A DNA stretch of 64,000 bases from Methylovirgula sp. 4M-Z18. GTDB lineage: Bacteria; Pseudomonadota; Alphaproteobacteria; Rhizobiales; Beijerinckiaceae. The stretch covers positions 1,426,001-1,490,000 of the forward strand of contig NZ_CP149574.1 of NCBI RefSeq assembly GCF_037890675.1. Direction: 5' to 3'. Shown piece by piece: positions 19,379 through 29,095 of this stretch. The stretch's first letter is position 1; each line of letters opens with the position of its first letter. Under the pieces are notes generated by a model. The model made no database searches. It saw only the letters and a program-made list of their open reading frames with translations, and was not told the origin of the DNA. The position numbers and the translations under genes are program-made.

Positions 19379-20275
19379 ATGACCCGTTCGCTCAATCTTC
19401 TCTCCATCCAATCCCATGTCGTGTACGGCCATGTCGGCAACGCCTCGGCAGTGTTTCCGCTGCAGCGGCTCGGCCATGAAGTGTGGCCGGTGCATACGGT
19501 GCAATTTTCCAATCACACCGGCTACGGCGCCTGGCGCGGGCAGGTGTTCGATCCCAGCCTGATCGACGAATGCGTCACCGGTCTGAAAGAGCGCGGCGCG
19601 CTCGCGCGCTGCGACGGCGTGTTGTCGGGCTATCTCGGATCGGCGGAGACGGGCGAAGCGGTGTTGCGGGCGTTGCGCGAGGTGCGCGTCGCGAACAGGA
19701 GCGCGCTCTATTGCTGCGATCCGGTGATGGGCGATGTCGGTCGCGGAATTTTCGTGCGTCCCGGGATCACCGATTTCATGCGCGATCATGCGGTGCCCGA
19801 GGCGGATGTGTTGACGCCCAATCAATTCGAGCTGGAATTGCTCGCGGGTTTCGCAACCCCGACCATGGTCGATGTGGAGCGCGCGCTGATCGCGGTCAAT
19901 GCCTTGCGCAACGGCGGCAGGACCCATCAGAGCCGCACGATTCTCGTAACCTCGCTCGTCACCGATGCGACGCCGCCGGACTGTATCGACGTTCTTGCGG
20001 CCCACTTCGATGGGGACGGAGGCATGCGCCGATTCCTGCTGCGGACACCGCGGCTCGATGTCAATCTCAACGGGGCCGGTGACGCGATTGCCGCTTTGTT
20101 CTTCGCCCATCTCCTGACCACAAATTCCCCCGCCGGCGCGCTGCAGCGTGCCGTGTCTTCGGTCTTCGGCGTGCTGCGCCGCACTGTGCAAGCCGGATCG
20201 CGCGAGCTTTTGACTGTTGCGGCACAGGAGGAATTCGTTCAACCTTCACAAATGTTCGAAGTGCGGGATGCATAG
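19379..20275 (+). CDS. pdxY: Pyridoxal kinase
   Basis: A 298-residue ribokinase-fold enzyme phosphorylating pyridoxal in the B6 salvage pathway. Visible features are SIQSHVVYGHVGN at the N-terminus, VQFSNHTGYG (pyridoxal contacts), DPVMGD, LTPNQFELELL and the C-terminal LNGAGDAIAALFFAH, whose Asp is the catalytic base (the usual GTGD reads GAGD). It is slightly longer than E. coli PdxY (287). Three genes in a row (PdxY, PhzF-like, Nudix) share the strand. Confidence 0.92.
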   Translation: MTRSLNLLSIQSHVVYGHVGNASAVFPLQRLGHEVWPVHTVQFSNHTGYGAWRGQVFDPSLIDECVTGLKERGALARCDGVLSGYLGSAETGEAVLRALREVRVANRSALYCCDPVMGDVGRGIFVRPGITDFMRDHAVPEADVLTPNQFELELLAGFATPTMVDVERALIAVNALRNGGRTHQSRTILVTSLVTDATPPDCIDVLAAHFDGDGGMRRFLLRTPRLDVNLNGAGDAIAALFFAHLLTTNSPAGALQRAVSSVFGVLRRTVQAGSRELLTVAAQEEFVQPSQMFEVRDA

Positions 20276-20290
20276 TGTTGCAGGCACGCT

Positions 20291-20321
20291 CCCTTCTCCC
20301 CAGAGAGGCTGGAGAGAAGGG
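20291..20321. repeat. Family A palindromic repeat
   Basis: A cccttctcccca/ggagagaaggg hairpin lies in the 87-base spacer between pdxY and the PhzF-like gene. Confidence 0.45.
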
Positions 20322-20362
20322 AGTGCGCGGCTCAAGTTGTGTTAATGACAGAGGATTGTCGC

Positions 20363-21262
20363 ATGTCACGCCGTTTCTATACGCTCGACGTTTTCACCGA
20401 CACCAAACTCGCGGGCAATCCGCTTGCCGTCGTCCTCGATGCGGAAGGGCTCGACGCCAAACGGATGCAGGCGATCACGCGCGAGTTCAATCTTTCTGAA
20501 ACCGTCTTCGTTCTGCCGCCCGAAGCGCCGGGGCATGCGGCGCGCCTGCGCATTTTCACGCCGGGCCAGGAACTGCCCTTCGCCGGCCATCCGACGGTCG
20601 GGACGGCGGTGCTGCTCGCAAAATTGCACGGCCAGCAAGACAGCGCCGATCTCATTTTGGGGGAAACGGTCGGGCCGGTTGAGGCGCATATCGAGGATAT
20701 CGCGAGCGATGCGCCCAAAGCCACGTTCACGCTGCCGCGCCTGCCCGAGCAGGCCGGTGAAGCGCCAGGGCTTGCGGCTGTGGCGGCGGCGATCGGGCTG
20801 GATCCTGACGATCTCGGCTTCGATGCGCATCAGGTCGGCGTTTTTGCGGCCGGCGTCACCTTCACCTGCATTCCGGTCAAATCACTGACGCTCATCGGCC
20901 GGGCGCGGGTGGTTGCCGGCGAGTGGGATGCCGGCATCGCCGGTCTTGGCCACAAGGCCGCCTATCTCTACACGCGCGAGGTCAAGCGGCTCGGCTCGGC
21001 GTTCCACGCGCGCATGTTTTCGCCCGCGTTCGGCATTGGGGAGGACCCCGCGACCGGCGCCGCCGCGGCGGCCTTTGCCGGTGCGCTGATGCAATATGAA
21101 TATCTGCCCGACGGCACCCATGTGTTGCAATTGGAGCAGGGCTTCGAAATGGGCCGCCCCAGCCTGATCACGCTCACGATGGAGGTGCAAAATCAAGCGC
21201 TGGTCAAAGCAAGCATCGCTGGCCGCGCCACGATCGTGAGCGAAGGCACGCTGCATCTATGA
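20363..21262 (+). CDS. PhzF-family isomerase/epimerase-like protein
   Basis: A 299-residue protein of the PhzF/diaminopimelate-epimerase fold. YTLDVFTDTKLAGNPLAVV at the N-terminus, ETVFVLPP with the catalytic-type Glu, FTPGQELPFAGHPTVGTA and a C-terminal GEDPATGAAAAAFAG are the family hallmarks. The start MSRRFYTLDVF has GAGG eight bases upstream. True PhzF acts in phenazine synthesis; without other phz genes here, a general isomerase role is more likely. It overlaps the Nudix gene by four bases. Confidence 0.88.
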   Translation: MSRRFYTLDVFTDTKLAGNPLAVVLDAEGLDAKRMQAITREFNLSETVFVLPPEAPGHAARLRIFTPGQELPFAGHPTVGTAVLLAKLHGQQDSADLILGETVGPVEAHIEDIASDAPKATFTLPRLPEQAGEAPGLAAVAAAIGLDPDDLGFDAHQVGVFAAGVTFTCIPVKSLTLIGRARVVAGEWDAGIAGLGHKAAYLYTREVKRLGSAFHARMFSPAFGIGEDPATGAAAAAFAGALMQYEYLPDGTHVLQLEQGFEMGRPSLITLTMEVQNQALVKASIAGRATIVSEGTLHL

Positions 21263-21972
21263 GTTGGCGGAACGCGACGATCGCGAAGGTGCGCGCGGTC
21301 GAGTGCACCTTTGAGCCGCGCGATTGGCCTTGGGCGGCGCAGGAGGCAACCCGCATTGCGGCCCATTGGCGCGCCCGCGTCGCCGAGCGGCCGCAATTGT
21401 TCGACGGGCGTGTGTTCTTGCAGCATCGCGGCGCGCTGGAGGGCGATGTCTTTCGCGGCGCCTATTTGGAGACGCGCTATTCGAGCTTTCTCGCCTGGCG
21501 CGATTTCGGCTTTCCTGACAAGAGCGTCCGCAATTGCTATGCGGCGGCGGCGCTGATGTCGTCGGACGGCGCCTTTCTGCTTGGCGAAATGAATAGCCAT
21601 ACTGCGACGGCCGGCAGGATCTATTTCGCTGCCGGCACGCCCGACCGGGAGGATTTGGTGGATGGCCGGGTCGATCTCGAAGGCAGTGTACTGCGCGAGC
21701 TCGGCGAGGAGACCGGCCTTGCCGCCGACGAGGTCGACTTGACGGCGGGCTGGACATTGGCCATCGGCCCTCACGACATTGCCTGTCTGAAGCTCGCCCG
21801 CGCCCGCGTTGATGCCGCCGCGCTGCAAATGCAAATCCACGCTTTCCTGGCGCGGGACCCGCAGCCGGAACTCGCCCGCACGCATGTCGTGCGGCGCTTG
21901 AGCGATGTGGAAGAGGCCCGTGTGCCCGCCATGACCTATGCGTACCTGCGGCATGTGTTGGGGGGAAAGTAA
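21259..21972 (+). CDS. Nudix hydrolase
   Basis: A 237-residue protein. The Nudix box is visible as AGTPDREDLVDGRV then DLEGSVLRELGEETGLA (the GX5EX7REUXEEXGU core with R-E-L-G-E-E-T-G-L); the box is longer than usual between its Gly and the REL-EE part. Nudix enzymes hydrolyse nucleoside diphosphates linked to other groups. The N-terminal 90 residues match no family I recognise. It is translationally coupled to the PhzF-like gene. Confidence 0.83.
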   Translation: MSWRNATIAKVRAVECTFEPRDWPWAAQEATRIAAHWRARVAERPQLFDGRVFLQHRGALEGDVFRGAYLETRYSSFLAWRDFGFPDKSVRNCYAAAALMSSDGAFLLGEMNSHTATAGRIYFAAGTPDREDLVDGRVDLEGSVLRELGEETGLAADEVDLTAGWTLAIGPHDIACLKLARARVDAAALQMQIHAFLARDPQPELARTHVVRRLSDVEEARVPAMTYAYLRHVLGGK

Positions 21973-21978
21973 GGCGCC

Positions 21979-22317
21979 TTACTCCGGATACCCGTGCCGC
22001 TTCTTGCTGGCCGCAATCATCGCACGCGCGCCGGTATCATTGCCGCTGGCGCACGCGGTGCGCGCCTGGGCGATCTCGCCATTGATCTGCTTGTAGACGC
22101 CCTGGCCGACATTGCCGGTGGTGTAATCATTGTCCATCACCGCCTGGTAGCGGGCGATGTCGCCAGTGCAGCCCGCGCCCTCCGGCAGTTTGAAATGCGG
22201 GTCGGTGACGCTGCGGCTGGCATAGGCGGCCGCCGAGGGCGTCTGCTGTTCGGGCGCCGTTGCATTGCAGGCGGTGAGGGTCAGAGCGCTGAGCGCGATG
22301 AGGTAGAAACGGGTCAT
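21979..22317 (-). CDS. Small lipoprotein, unknown function
   Basis: A 112-residue protein with signal MTRFYLIALSALTLTAC ending in a lipobox (L-T-A-C). The mature part is polar and mostly helical and contains two more cysteines (GAGCTGDIARYQ and ARTACASGN), which could form a disulfide. I do not recognise a family. The 3' end lies six bases from the convergent Nudix gene. Confidence 0.65.
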   Translation of the reverse strand: MTRFYLIALSALTLTACNATAPEQQTPSAAAYASRSVTDPHFKLPEGAGCTGDIARYQAVMDNDYTTGNVGQGVYKQINGEIAQARTACASGNDTGARAMIAASKKRHGYPE

Positions 22318-22463
22318 GGCGTCGGTCCGGGGCGCGGGAATCGATTGCGGCAGCATGGCATAAGATTCGGTGCGGTCCAGCCGCGTGAGGCGGCGGCATG
22401 CGGGACAGCGCGAGGGGCATTATCTAAAGTGTAGGCGCTACTCCCTGCTCGTTCCCGCTGCGC

Positions 22464-23555
22464 TCAGCCTTTGCCTGCCCCGTCGCAGATCGCCTTCAAG
22501 GCGTTCCACTCCGCCTCGTTGAGCAATTCGTCCCCGCTAACCGGAGCCTCGGCTTTGGCCATGGCAGCCAGCCGGTCGGCGGTGAGCGGATGGCTCGCGA
22601 AGATCGCGAGCGTGGTTTCGTCTCTGCCCTGCATGATACGCACCAACAATTCGCCCATCGCCTTGGGCGAGCGGCCAAGCCCTTTCATGGCCTCAATTGA
22701 ATAGGCGTCGGCAGCGGCTTCCGCATCGCGCGAATAAGAAGCTTCGACAAGGCCCTGGGTGATGAAGATCATGGTCGACGATCCGGTCATGTCGCCGAAC
22801 AACAGTCCGAACAGATAGGACGTGCCGCCGTCGTGAATGATGCGCCTAAGGCCGTCGCGATGGGCGACATGGCCCAGCTCATGCGCGATCACGCCGGCAA
22901 GCTCGTCCGGTGTTTGCGCATCTTGCAGGAGGCCGTTCAACACATAGACCTTGCCGCCTGGAAGGGCGAAGGCATTTTCGACTTTGCTGTTTAGCACAGC
23001 GCTGCGCACAGGCACGTCAAGGTGCATCTGCCGCTCCAATTTGCCGACCAGGTCCTGCAAAGCCGCCTCACCCTGCGGCTCGGCGCAGAGCTTGTGACCG
23101 AAAATAAGCCGAACTTGTTTGTCGGCCGCCTCGCCGATTTGCCGTTCGGCCCAGACGGGGATGAGCGGCGCGAGCCGGTCGGCCAGCAGAGGAAGGCCGA
23201 AGACAACGATGAGAATAATCGAGACGGTTGCCGCGAGGGACCAGAAAATGATCCTGGTGATCACACGCCAGGTGTGCGAGTCCTCGGTGTGCAGATTGGC
23301 GCTGTGCGCGGCCACGAGAGCGGCGAAAGCCGGGTCGGTTATCTCCAGCCGCGCGAGTTCCGGCCCTCTCGCATTGCGCAGCATCGTGGAATGCGTGCCT
23401 TCGATCTGGCGCAGGTCGCTGAGGGGCCAAAGCGCAAGTAGGTCGTCGCCCGCGCGAATTTCGAGCCCCTCGTTCAGGCGCAAGGCGACGAGATGGCGTT
23501 GCGATGTCGCGCCGTCGTAAAAGACGCCGCTTGCTTCTTGCTCGCGCTCGATCAT
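22464..23555 (-). CDS. M48-family zinc metallopeptidase, membrane-anchored
   Basis: A 363-residue protein. The N-terminal 95 residues are a beta-rich cytoplasmic domain followed by one transmembrane helix (about 98-122) and an M48 peptidase domain. The zinc site is H-E-L-G-H (His225, Glu226, His229), with the third ligand in EAAADAYSIEAM. NAFALPGGKVYVLNGLL is the typical segment before the active site. Relatives (LoiP/BepA, HtpX) degrade envelope proteins. It follows the DUF898 membrane protein gene by 24 bases and is probably cotranscribed with it. Confidence 0.88.
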   Translation of the reverse strand: MIEREQEASGVFYDGATSQRHLVALRLNEGLEIRAGDDLLALWPLSDLRQIEGTHSTMLRNARGPELARLEITDPAFAALVAAHSANLHTEDSHTWRVITRIIFWSLAATVSIILIVVFGLPLLADRLAPLIPVWAERQIGEAADKQVRLIFGHKLCAEPQGEAALQDLVGKLERQMHLDVPVRSAVLNSKVENAFALPGGKVYVLNGLLQDAQTPDELAGVIAHELGHVAHRDGLRRIIHDGGTSYLFGLLFGDMTGSSTMIFITQGLVEASYSRDAEAAADAYSIEAMKGLGRSPKAMGELLVRIMQGRDETTLAIFASHPLTADRLAAMAKAEAPVSGDELLNEAEWNALKAICDGAGKG

Positions 23556-23579
23556 GCCAGTTCCGCGCCCGCTCGCGAT

Positions 23580-24842
23580 TTAAAATCCGGCCACATCGAG
23601 CCCATCGGCCAGCCCTTCGCCAAGCGCGCTTGCCGCCGAGCCCATGGCCTTGACGTGATCGGCGGCTTGCAGATTGTCAACGCTGATCGAAGCGACGAAG
23701 CGCCGCCAGAATCCATATTGCAAGAAATAGCGCTGCAAGACGCCGAGCGCGAGAAGGAACGGCACATAGAACACCACCATTCCCGCGTAGATAGCCGCAA
23801 TGGCCCGCCATTGCGGCGCTCCCGCAGAAGCGGCCAAATCGAATATCAACGATTTGAAGAGCGGGATGAATATTATGCTGGCGGCGATACCCCAGAGGAC
23901 GCCCAGAAGAATGAGCAGGCCAATGAATTTGCCGTAAAGCCCGAGAAAGGCGCCGTTACCCAAATCGGACCTCACGCGCAAATCGCCTAAACGGAGATTG
24001 GAGGCCCACCAGCGCCATTCGATAGCTTGATAGACGGGCAAGAGAACAAATAGTGCGATGGCGAATGCGACGAAAGCGAAGACCGCCCAACCACCTCCCG
24101 GCAAATCTTGCGGCTGGGCGTGCCCGAGATTCGCGCTGTTGATGGCCACTGCCAGCCGGATCATAACGTAGAAATAGGCCGCGATGAGCAAGGCGAAGAT
24201 GGCAGCGATCCACCAGGTTTTTTTGAATAGTGTAAGTCCTTTGCCGGTAAATTCGCCGTTCATATCGCCGTAATGGGTATGGCCTATCTTGTATCGCTCA
24301 AGTGCTGCGAGGCTCCAAGGATAGGCAAAGCCGAGCGTGATGCCGACGAGGAGCATCCAGAAAAGGGCTTTGAGCGCATAGGTCCAGCCCGAGCCGGTCA
24401 TCCAGAAGCGTACGCCGCGCCAGATGGTGCGGGTGAGGCGGTAGCGCCGGGCACGGAAAACCGCGAATTGCCCGAAGAGGTAGAAAAAGAGGATCATCGG
24501 AAAAGCTGCGAAGGCACTGTAGCGCTGAGCTTCAATCGTAAGCAAAGAATAGAGCACATAGACCGGCGCCAAGATGGCCAGGGCGAAGAGAAAGCCGATC
24601 AGCAATTCACGCCCCGTACCGGCATATTCAAAATGCGCCCCGTCGAGCCGCGTGCGCGACCATAAATATTGTCGGCAGCGCGTCGTCAGCCAGAAGCGGT
24701 AAAAACCAAAGGTTACGAGTTGCAACAGTGCGCCGCGCGCGGCGAGCGAAAAGAAATCCCCGCCTTGGCCGGAAAAATCAATGCGCCCCGAGCGCGCGCC
24801 CGGCTCGGCAGCAGGAGAAAAAACGGGCGTCTGTTCGTTCAT
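23580..24842 (-). CDS. DUF898 (YjgN-like) polytopic membrane protein
   Basis: A 420-residue protein with about six to eight hydrophobic segments. Family strings include LVTFGFYRFWLTTRCRQYLW, GRELLIGFLFALAIL and YGDMNGEFTGKGLTLFKKTWW. The start MNEQTPVFSP has AGGA 11 bases upstream. YjgN-type proteins have no settled function. The association with an M48 peptidase gene immediately downstream is common in proteobacteria and suggests a shared envelope job. Confidence 0.8.
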   Translation of the reverse strand: MNEQTPVFSPAAEPGARSGRIDFSGQGGDFFSLAARGALLQLVTFGFYRFWLTTRCRQYLWSRTRLDGAHFEYAGTGRELLIGFLFALAILAPVYVLYSLLTIEAQRYSAFAAFPMILFFYLFGQFAVFRARRYRLTRTIWRGVRFWMTGSGWTYALKALFWMLLVGITLGFAYPWSLAALERYKIGHTHYGDMNGEFTGKGLTLFKKTWWIAAIFALLIAAYFYVMIRLAVAINSANLGHAQPQDLPGGGWAVFAFVAFAIALFVLLPVYQAIEWRWWASNLRLGDLRVRSDLGNGAFLGLYGKFIGLLILLGVLWGIAASIIFIPLFKSLIFDLAASAGAPQWRAIAAIYAGMVVFYVPFLLALGVLQRYFLQYGFWRRFVASISVDNLQAADHVKAMGSAASALGEGLADGLDVAGF

Positions 24843-25022
24843 CGTGCGACAATTCCTAAAAACAGGATGAAATGTGGCAAAATCTTGACATGAATGGTGG
24901 CGCAGGAAAAGGGCCTGAACGCTTTGGCGGCGCCGGAAAAGCAGCGCTCTGGTTGCTACAGGCGGTGAAATTCGGCTAAATAAGCGAAATTTTCGTTTTG
25001 TAAGACCTCCGCTGAGGATTGC

Positions 25023-26588
<1,566 letters not shown>

Positions 26589-26881
26589 GCCGGTGGCGCG
26601 ATGCGATTGGACGCTGCAGCGCGCGGAATTCATTGTCGCTGAATCGGAATTCGCCTCGCCGTTCGGCTGCCTGCCCGTGCGAGGCCACAAGCTTGGTCTA
26701 CCTAGTTTCAATTAGTCCTTATGGCCAAGGCGAGGTCATTTTCGTGGCAAAACTTTGGCTCATGCGGCCATATGGCGCGGGCTGGGCGGCGAATGAGTTG
26801 CCCGCGCAAACAAATGTTATGCACAATGCGCCGCGCGTTCGTTGGCTCACATAGCGGCGGCATTTTGGGGATACCTAGGTC

Positions 26882-28711
26882 GTGGATGCGGCGAATGGTT
26901 TTGCATGGTCTGATCAATTGGTGCGGCGGCCGGCGGCTGTTTTCGCCATCGACGTGTTCGGCTATTCGCAATTGATGGAGCGCGATGAGGCCGGAACCCA
27001 TCTCGCGATGAAATCCTTACGCCTGTCGCTGATCGACCCTTCCATACAAGCGCAGCACGGCCGCATGGTGAAATATACGGGCGACCGGTTCCTCGCCGAA
27101 TTTCCCAGCGCGCTCGACGCGATGATGGCCGCCATCCACATCCAGCGCCGCATGGTCGAGGATCGTCAGGACGGCGACGGGTTCATCTTGCGCATCGGCG
27201 TGAACGTCGGCGAAATCATCGTCGAGCCAGAAGACATCTACGGCGACGGCGTCAACATTGCCGCGCGGCTCGAGGGCATTGCGGAACCGGGCGGCATCGC
27301 GCTCTCGCAAACGGTCTACGACCAGGTGCATCACAATCTGAGCGTCGTCTTCGACGATCTCGGCACGCTGCAGGTGAAGAACATCTCGCGGGAGATCCGC
27401 GCCTTTGCCTTGCCGCAACACCGGATCGCGGCGCTGCCGCGTGAACCATTCGGACGCGAGACGGCGGAAGGCCGTCAGGGCGTCGCCCAGGTCAGCCGCC
27501 CCTCCGATTTCGCCCAGCGCCTCTCGATCGCCGTTCTGCCATTCGAAAACGAGAGCGGCGATTCCGAGCAGGCCTATTTTGCCGACGGTATCGTCGAGGA
27601 CATCATCACCGCGCTGTCGCGTTTTCGCAATCTCTTCGTCATCGCACGCAACTCGTCGTTTGCCTACAAGGGCCGCGCCGTGGACGCGCGCGAGGCGGGC
27701 CGCGATTTGAACGTGCGCTATGTCGTCAAGGGCGGCATGCGTCGAGTCGACAATTTCCTGCGCATCACCGCACAATTGGTCGATGCGCGCAGCGGCGCGC
27801 CGATATGGTTCGATCATTTCGACGGCGATCTCGAAGACGTATTCGCCCTGCAGGACAAGGTTACCCAGCGCATCGTGACGTCGGTGGAGCCGCGCGTGCG
27901 CGCCGTCGAGATAGCGCGGGCCAAGCGCAAGCCGGTCGAAAGCCTGACCGCCTACGATTACTATCTGCGCGCCGTCGCCTATCGTGAGGCGTTTACCAAG
28001 GCAGCGACGGAAAAATGCCTTGAAATGGTCAACCGCTCTCTGGAACTTCTGCCTAATTTTGGTCCGGCGCTCGCCCTCAAGGCGACGTGCTTTCAAAGCA
28101 TGCAGGATCAAGGTTGGCGGCAACTGACCGAGGCGGAAAAGGCCCTGGCCTTAGACCTTTGCCGACAAGCGATACGTTTGGACCCGGATAATCCCGTCGT
28201 TCTGTGTCTCGCCGGACATGCGACGATTGCGTTTACTGGCGACTATCAGTTCGCGGTCCGGCTGATCGATTCTGCCACGCGCATCAATCCCAATTATGCT
28301 GAAGGATGGATCCGTTACGCCATGATGTCGGTCTATCAGGGCGAATATGGCGATGCACTGCGCCAAGCCGATCTTGCTATCGCACTCAGCCCGCACGACC
28401 CGCTGCTGTTTATTGCGCATAGCGCGAAAGGCTATGCCCATTTCTTCTTGAAGCAATTTGCGGAAGCCGAGCACGACGCGCGTTTGGCTTTGCGCCGGAA
28501 GGCGGGCTCAGAAATGGCCTATCGCATCTTGATCTCGGCTTTGGTCGAGCAAGGCAAATTGAGCGAGGCGCGCGGCTTCGGCCGCGAGATGCTCGAGCGG
28601 CTGCCAGATTTCACGATCTCGAAGTGGCGCAACCGCGCGAGCTACCTTGCGACCGAAGCGCGCTGGGATACGGTCGGACGGGCGCTGCTGGCGGCCGGAA
28701 TCCCGATGTAA
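26882..28711 (+). CDS. Class III adenylate/guanylate cyclase with TolB-like middle domain and TPR tail (copy 1)
   Basis: A 609-residue protein starting at GTG. Residues 15-185 are a class III cyclase domain: AIDVFGYSQLM (metal Asp24), VKYTGDRFLAEF (metal Asp68), IYGDGVNIAARLE (Asn and Arg for transition state). The usual Gly after the second metal Asp is Arg69, unlike copy 2, which has GDG; this could weaken activity. The middle domain (RLSIAVLPF to DKVTQRIV) is the TolB/FlgO-like region common in rhizobial cyclases. The C-terminal part has TPR-like helices. No transmembrane segment is seen. It pairs in tandem with the copy at 29096. Confidence 0.88.
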   Translation: MDAANGFAWSDQLVRRPAAVFAIDVFGYSQLMERDEAGTHLAMKSLRLSLIDPSIQAQHGRMVKYTGDRFLAEFPSALDAMMAAIHIQRRMVEDRQDGDGFILRIGVNVGEIIVEPEDIYGDGVNIAARLEGIAEPGGIALSQTVYDQVHHNLSVVFDDLGTLQVKNISREIRAFALPQHRIAALPREPFGRETAEGRQGVAQVSRPSDFAQRLSIAVLPFENESGDSEQAYFADGIVEDIITALSRFRNLFVIARNSSFAYKGRAVDAREAGRDLNVRYVVKGGMRRVDNFLRITAQLVDARSGAPIWFDHFDGDLEDVFALQDKVTQRIVTSVEPRVRAVEIARAKRKPVESLTAYDYYLRAVAYREAFTKAATEKCLEMVNRSLELLPNFGPALALKATCFQSMQDQGWRQLTEAEKALALDLCRQAIRLDPDNPVVLCLAGHATIAFTGDYQFAVRLIDSATRINPNYAEGWIRYAMMSVYQGEYGDALRQADLAIALSPHDPLLFIAHSAKGYAHFFLKQFAEAEHDARLALRRKAGSEMAYRILISALVEQGKLSEARGFGREMLERLPDFTISKWRNRASYLATEARWDTVGRALLAAGIPM

Positions 28712-28770
28712 AGCTGGAACGGCGGTACGCAAGCGCTTGAAGTGGGGGGGCGTGCTACGGGGGCATTGGG

Positions 28771-28851
28771 TCTGCGGGCCTCCCGCCCGCATTCTTACCG
28801 CGCCACGCCTGTGTGCCGGGATAGCTTTTGCGGGCGGGACGCCCGCGCTCC
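28771..28851. repeat. Inverted hairpin repeat between the two cyclase genes
   Basis: Two GC hairpins (gcgggcctcccgcccgc at 28774-28790 and gcgggcgggacgcccgc at 28830-28846) are near-reverse complements of each other. They form a nested inverted repeat in the 384-base spacer, and no gene is seen there. Confidence 0.55.
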
Positions 28852-29037
28852 TGTATGGCTTGTGCCGTTTCGCACATTCGGAAACAACCATCTCGCTACA
28901 AATGATCGACCTGGGGCGACTATTTGTTTGTAATCAAACATTATTGCTGCCGAAAAATAAAAAAACCGTCGAAAGTCCTCGTTTTGATGCGGGTGGCGCT
29001 TGCGCACTTGCACACACTCTTGGCACTATGCCGCATA

Positions 29038-29053
29038 TGTGAATTTTTTCACA
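29038..29053. promoter_or_regulatory. Perfect CRP-type box upstream of cyclase copy 2
   Basis: TGTGA-ATTTTT-TCACA is an exact match to the E. coli CRP half-sites with the correct six-base spacer. Its right end lies 42 bases before the cyclase ATG. A CRP-like regulator with a matching recognition helix is encoded at 35630. Confidence 0.7.
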
Positions 29054-29095
29054 CATGAGCAAAAATTTTTTGTCCGTCGTTGGGGCGTATCGAAA

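Noticed and set aside
24843-25022. leuA leader attenuator
   Set aside because: No leucine-rich peptide or hairpin with T-run, unlike the ilvI leader.
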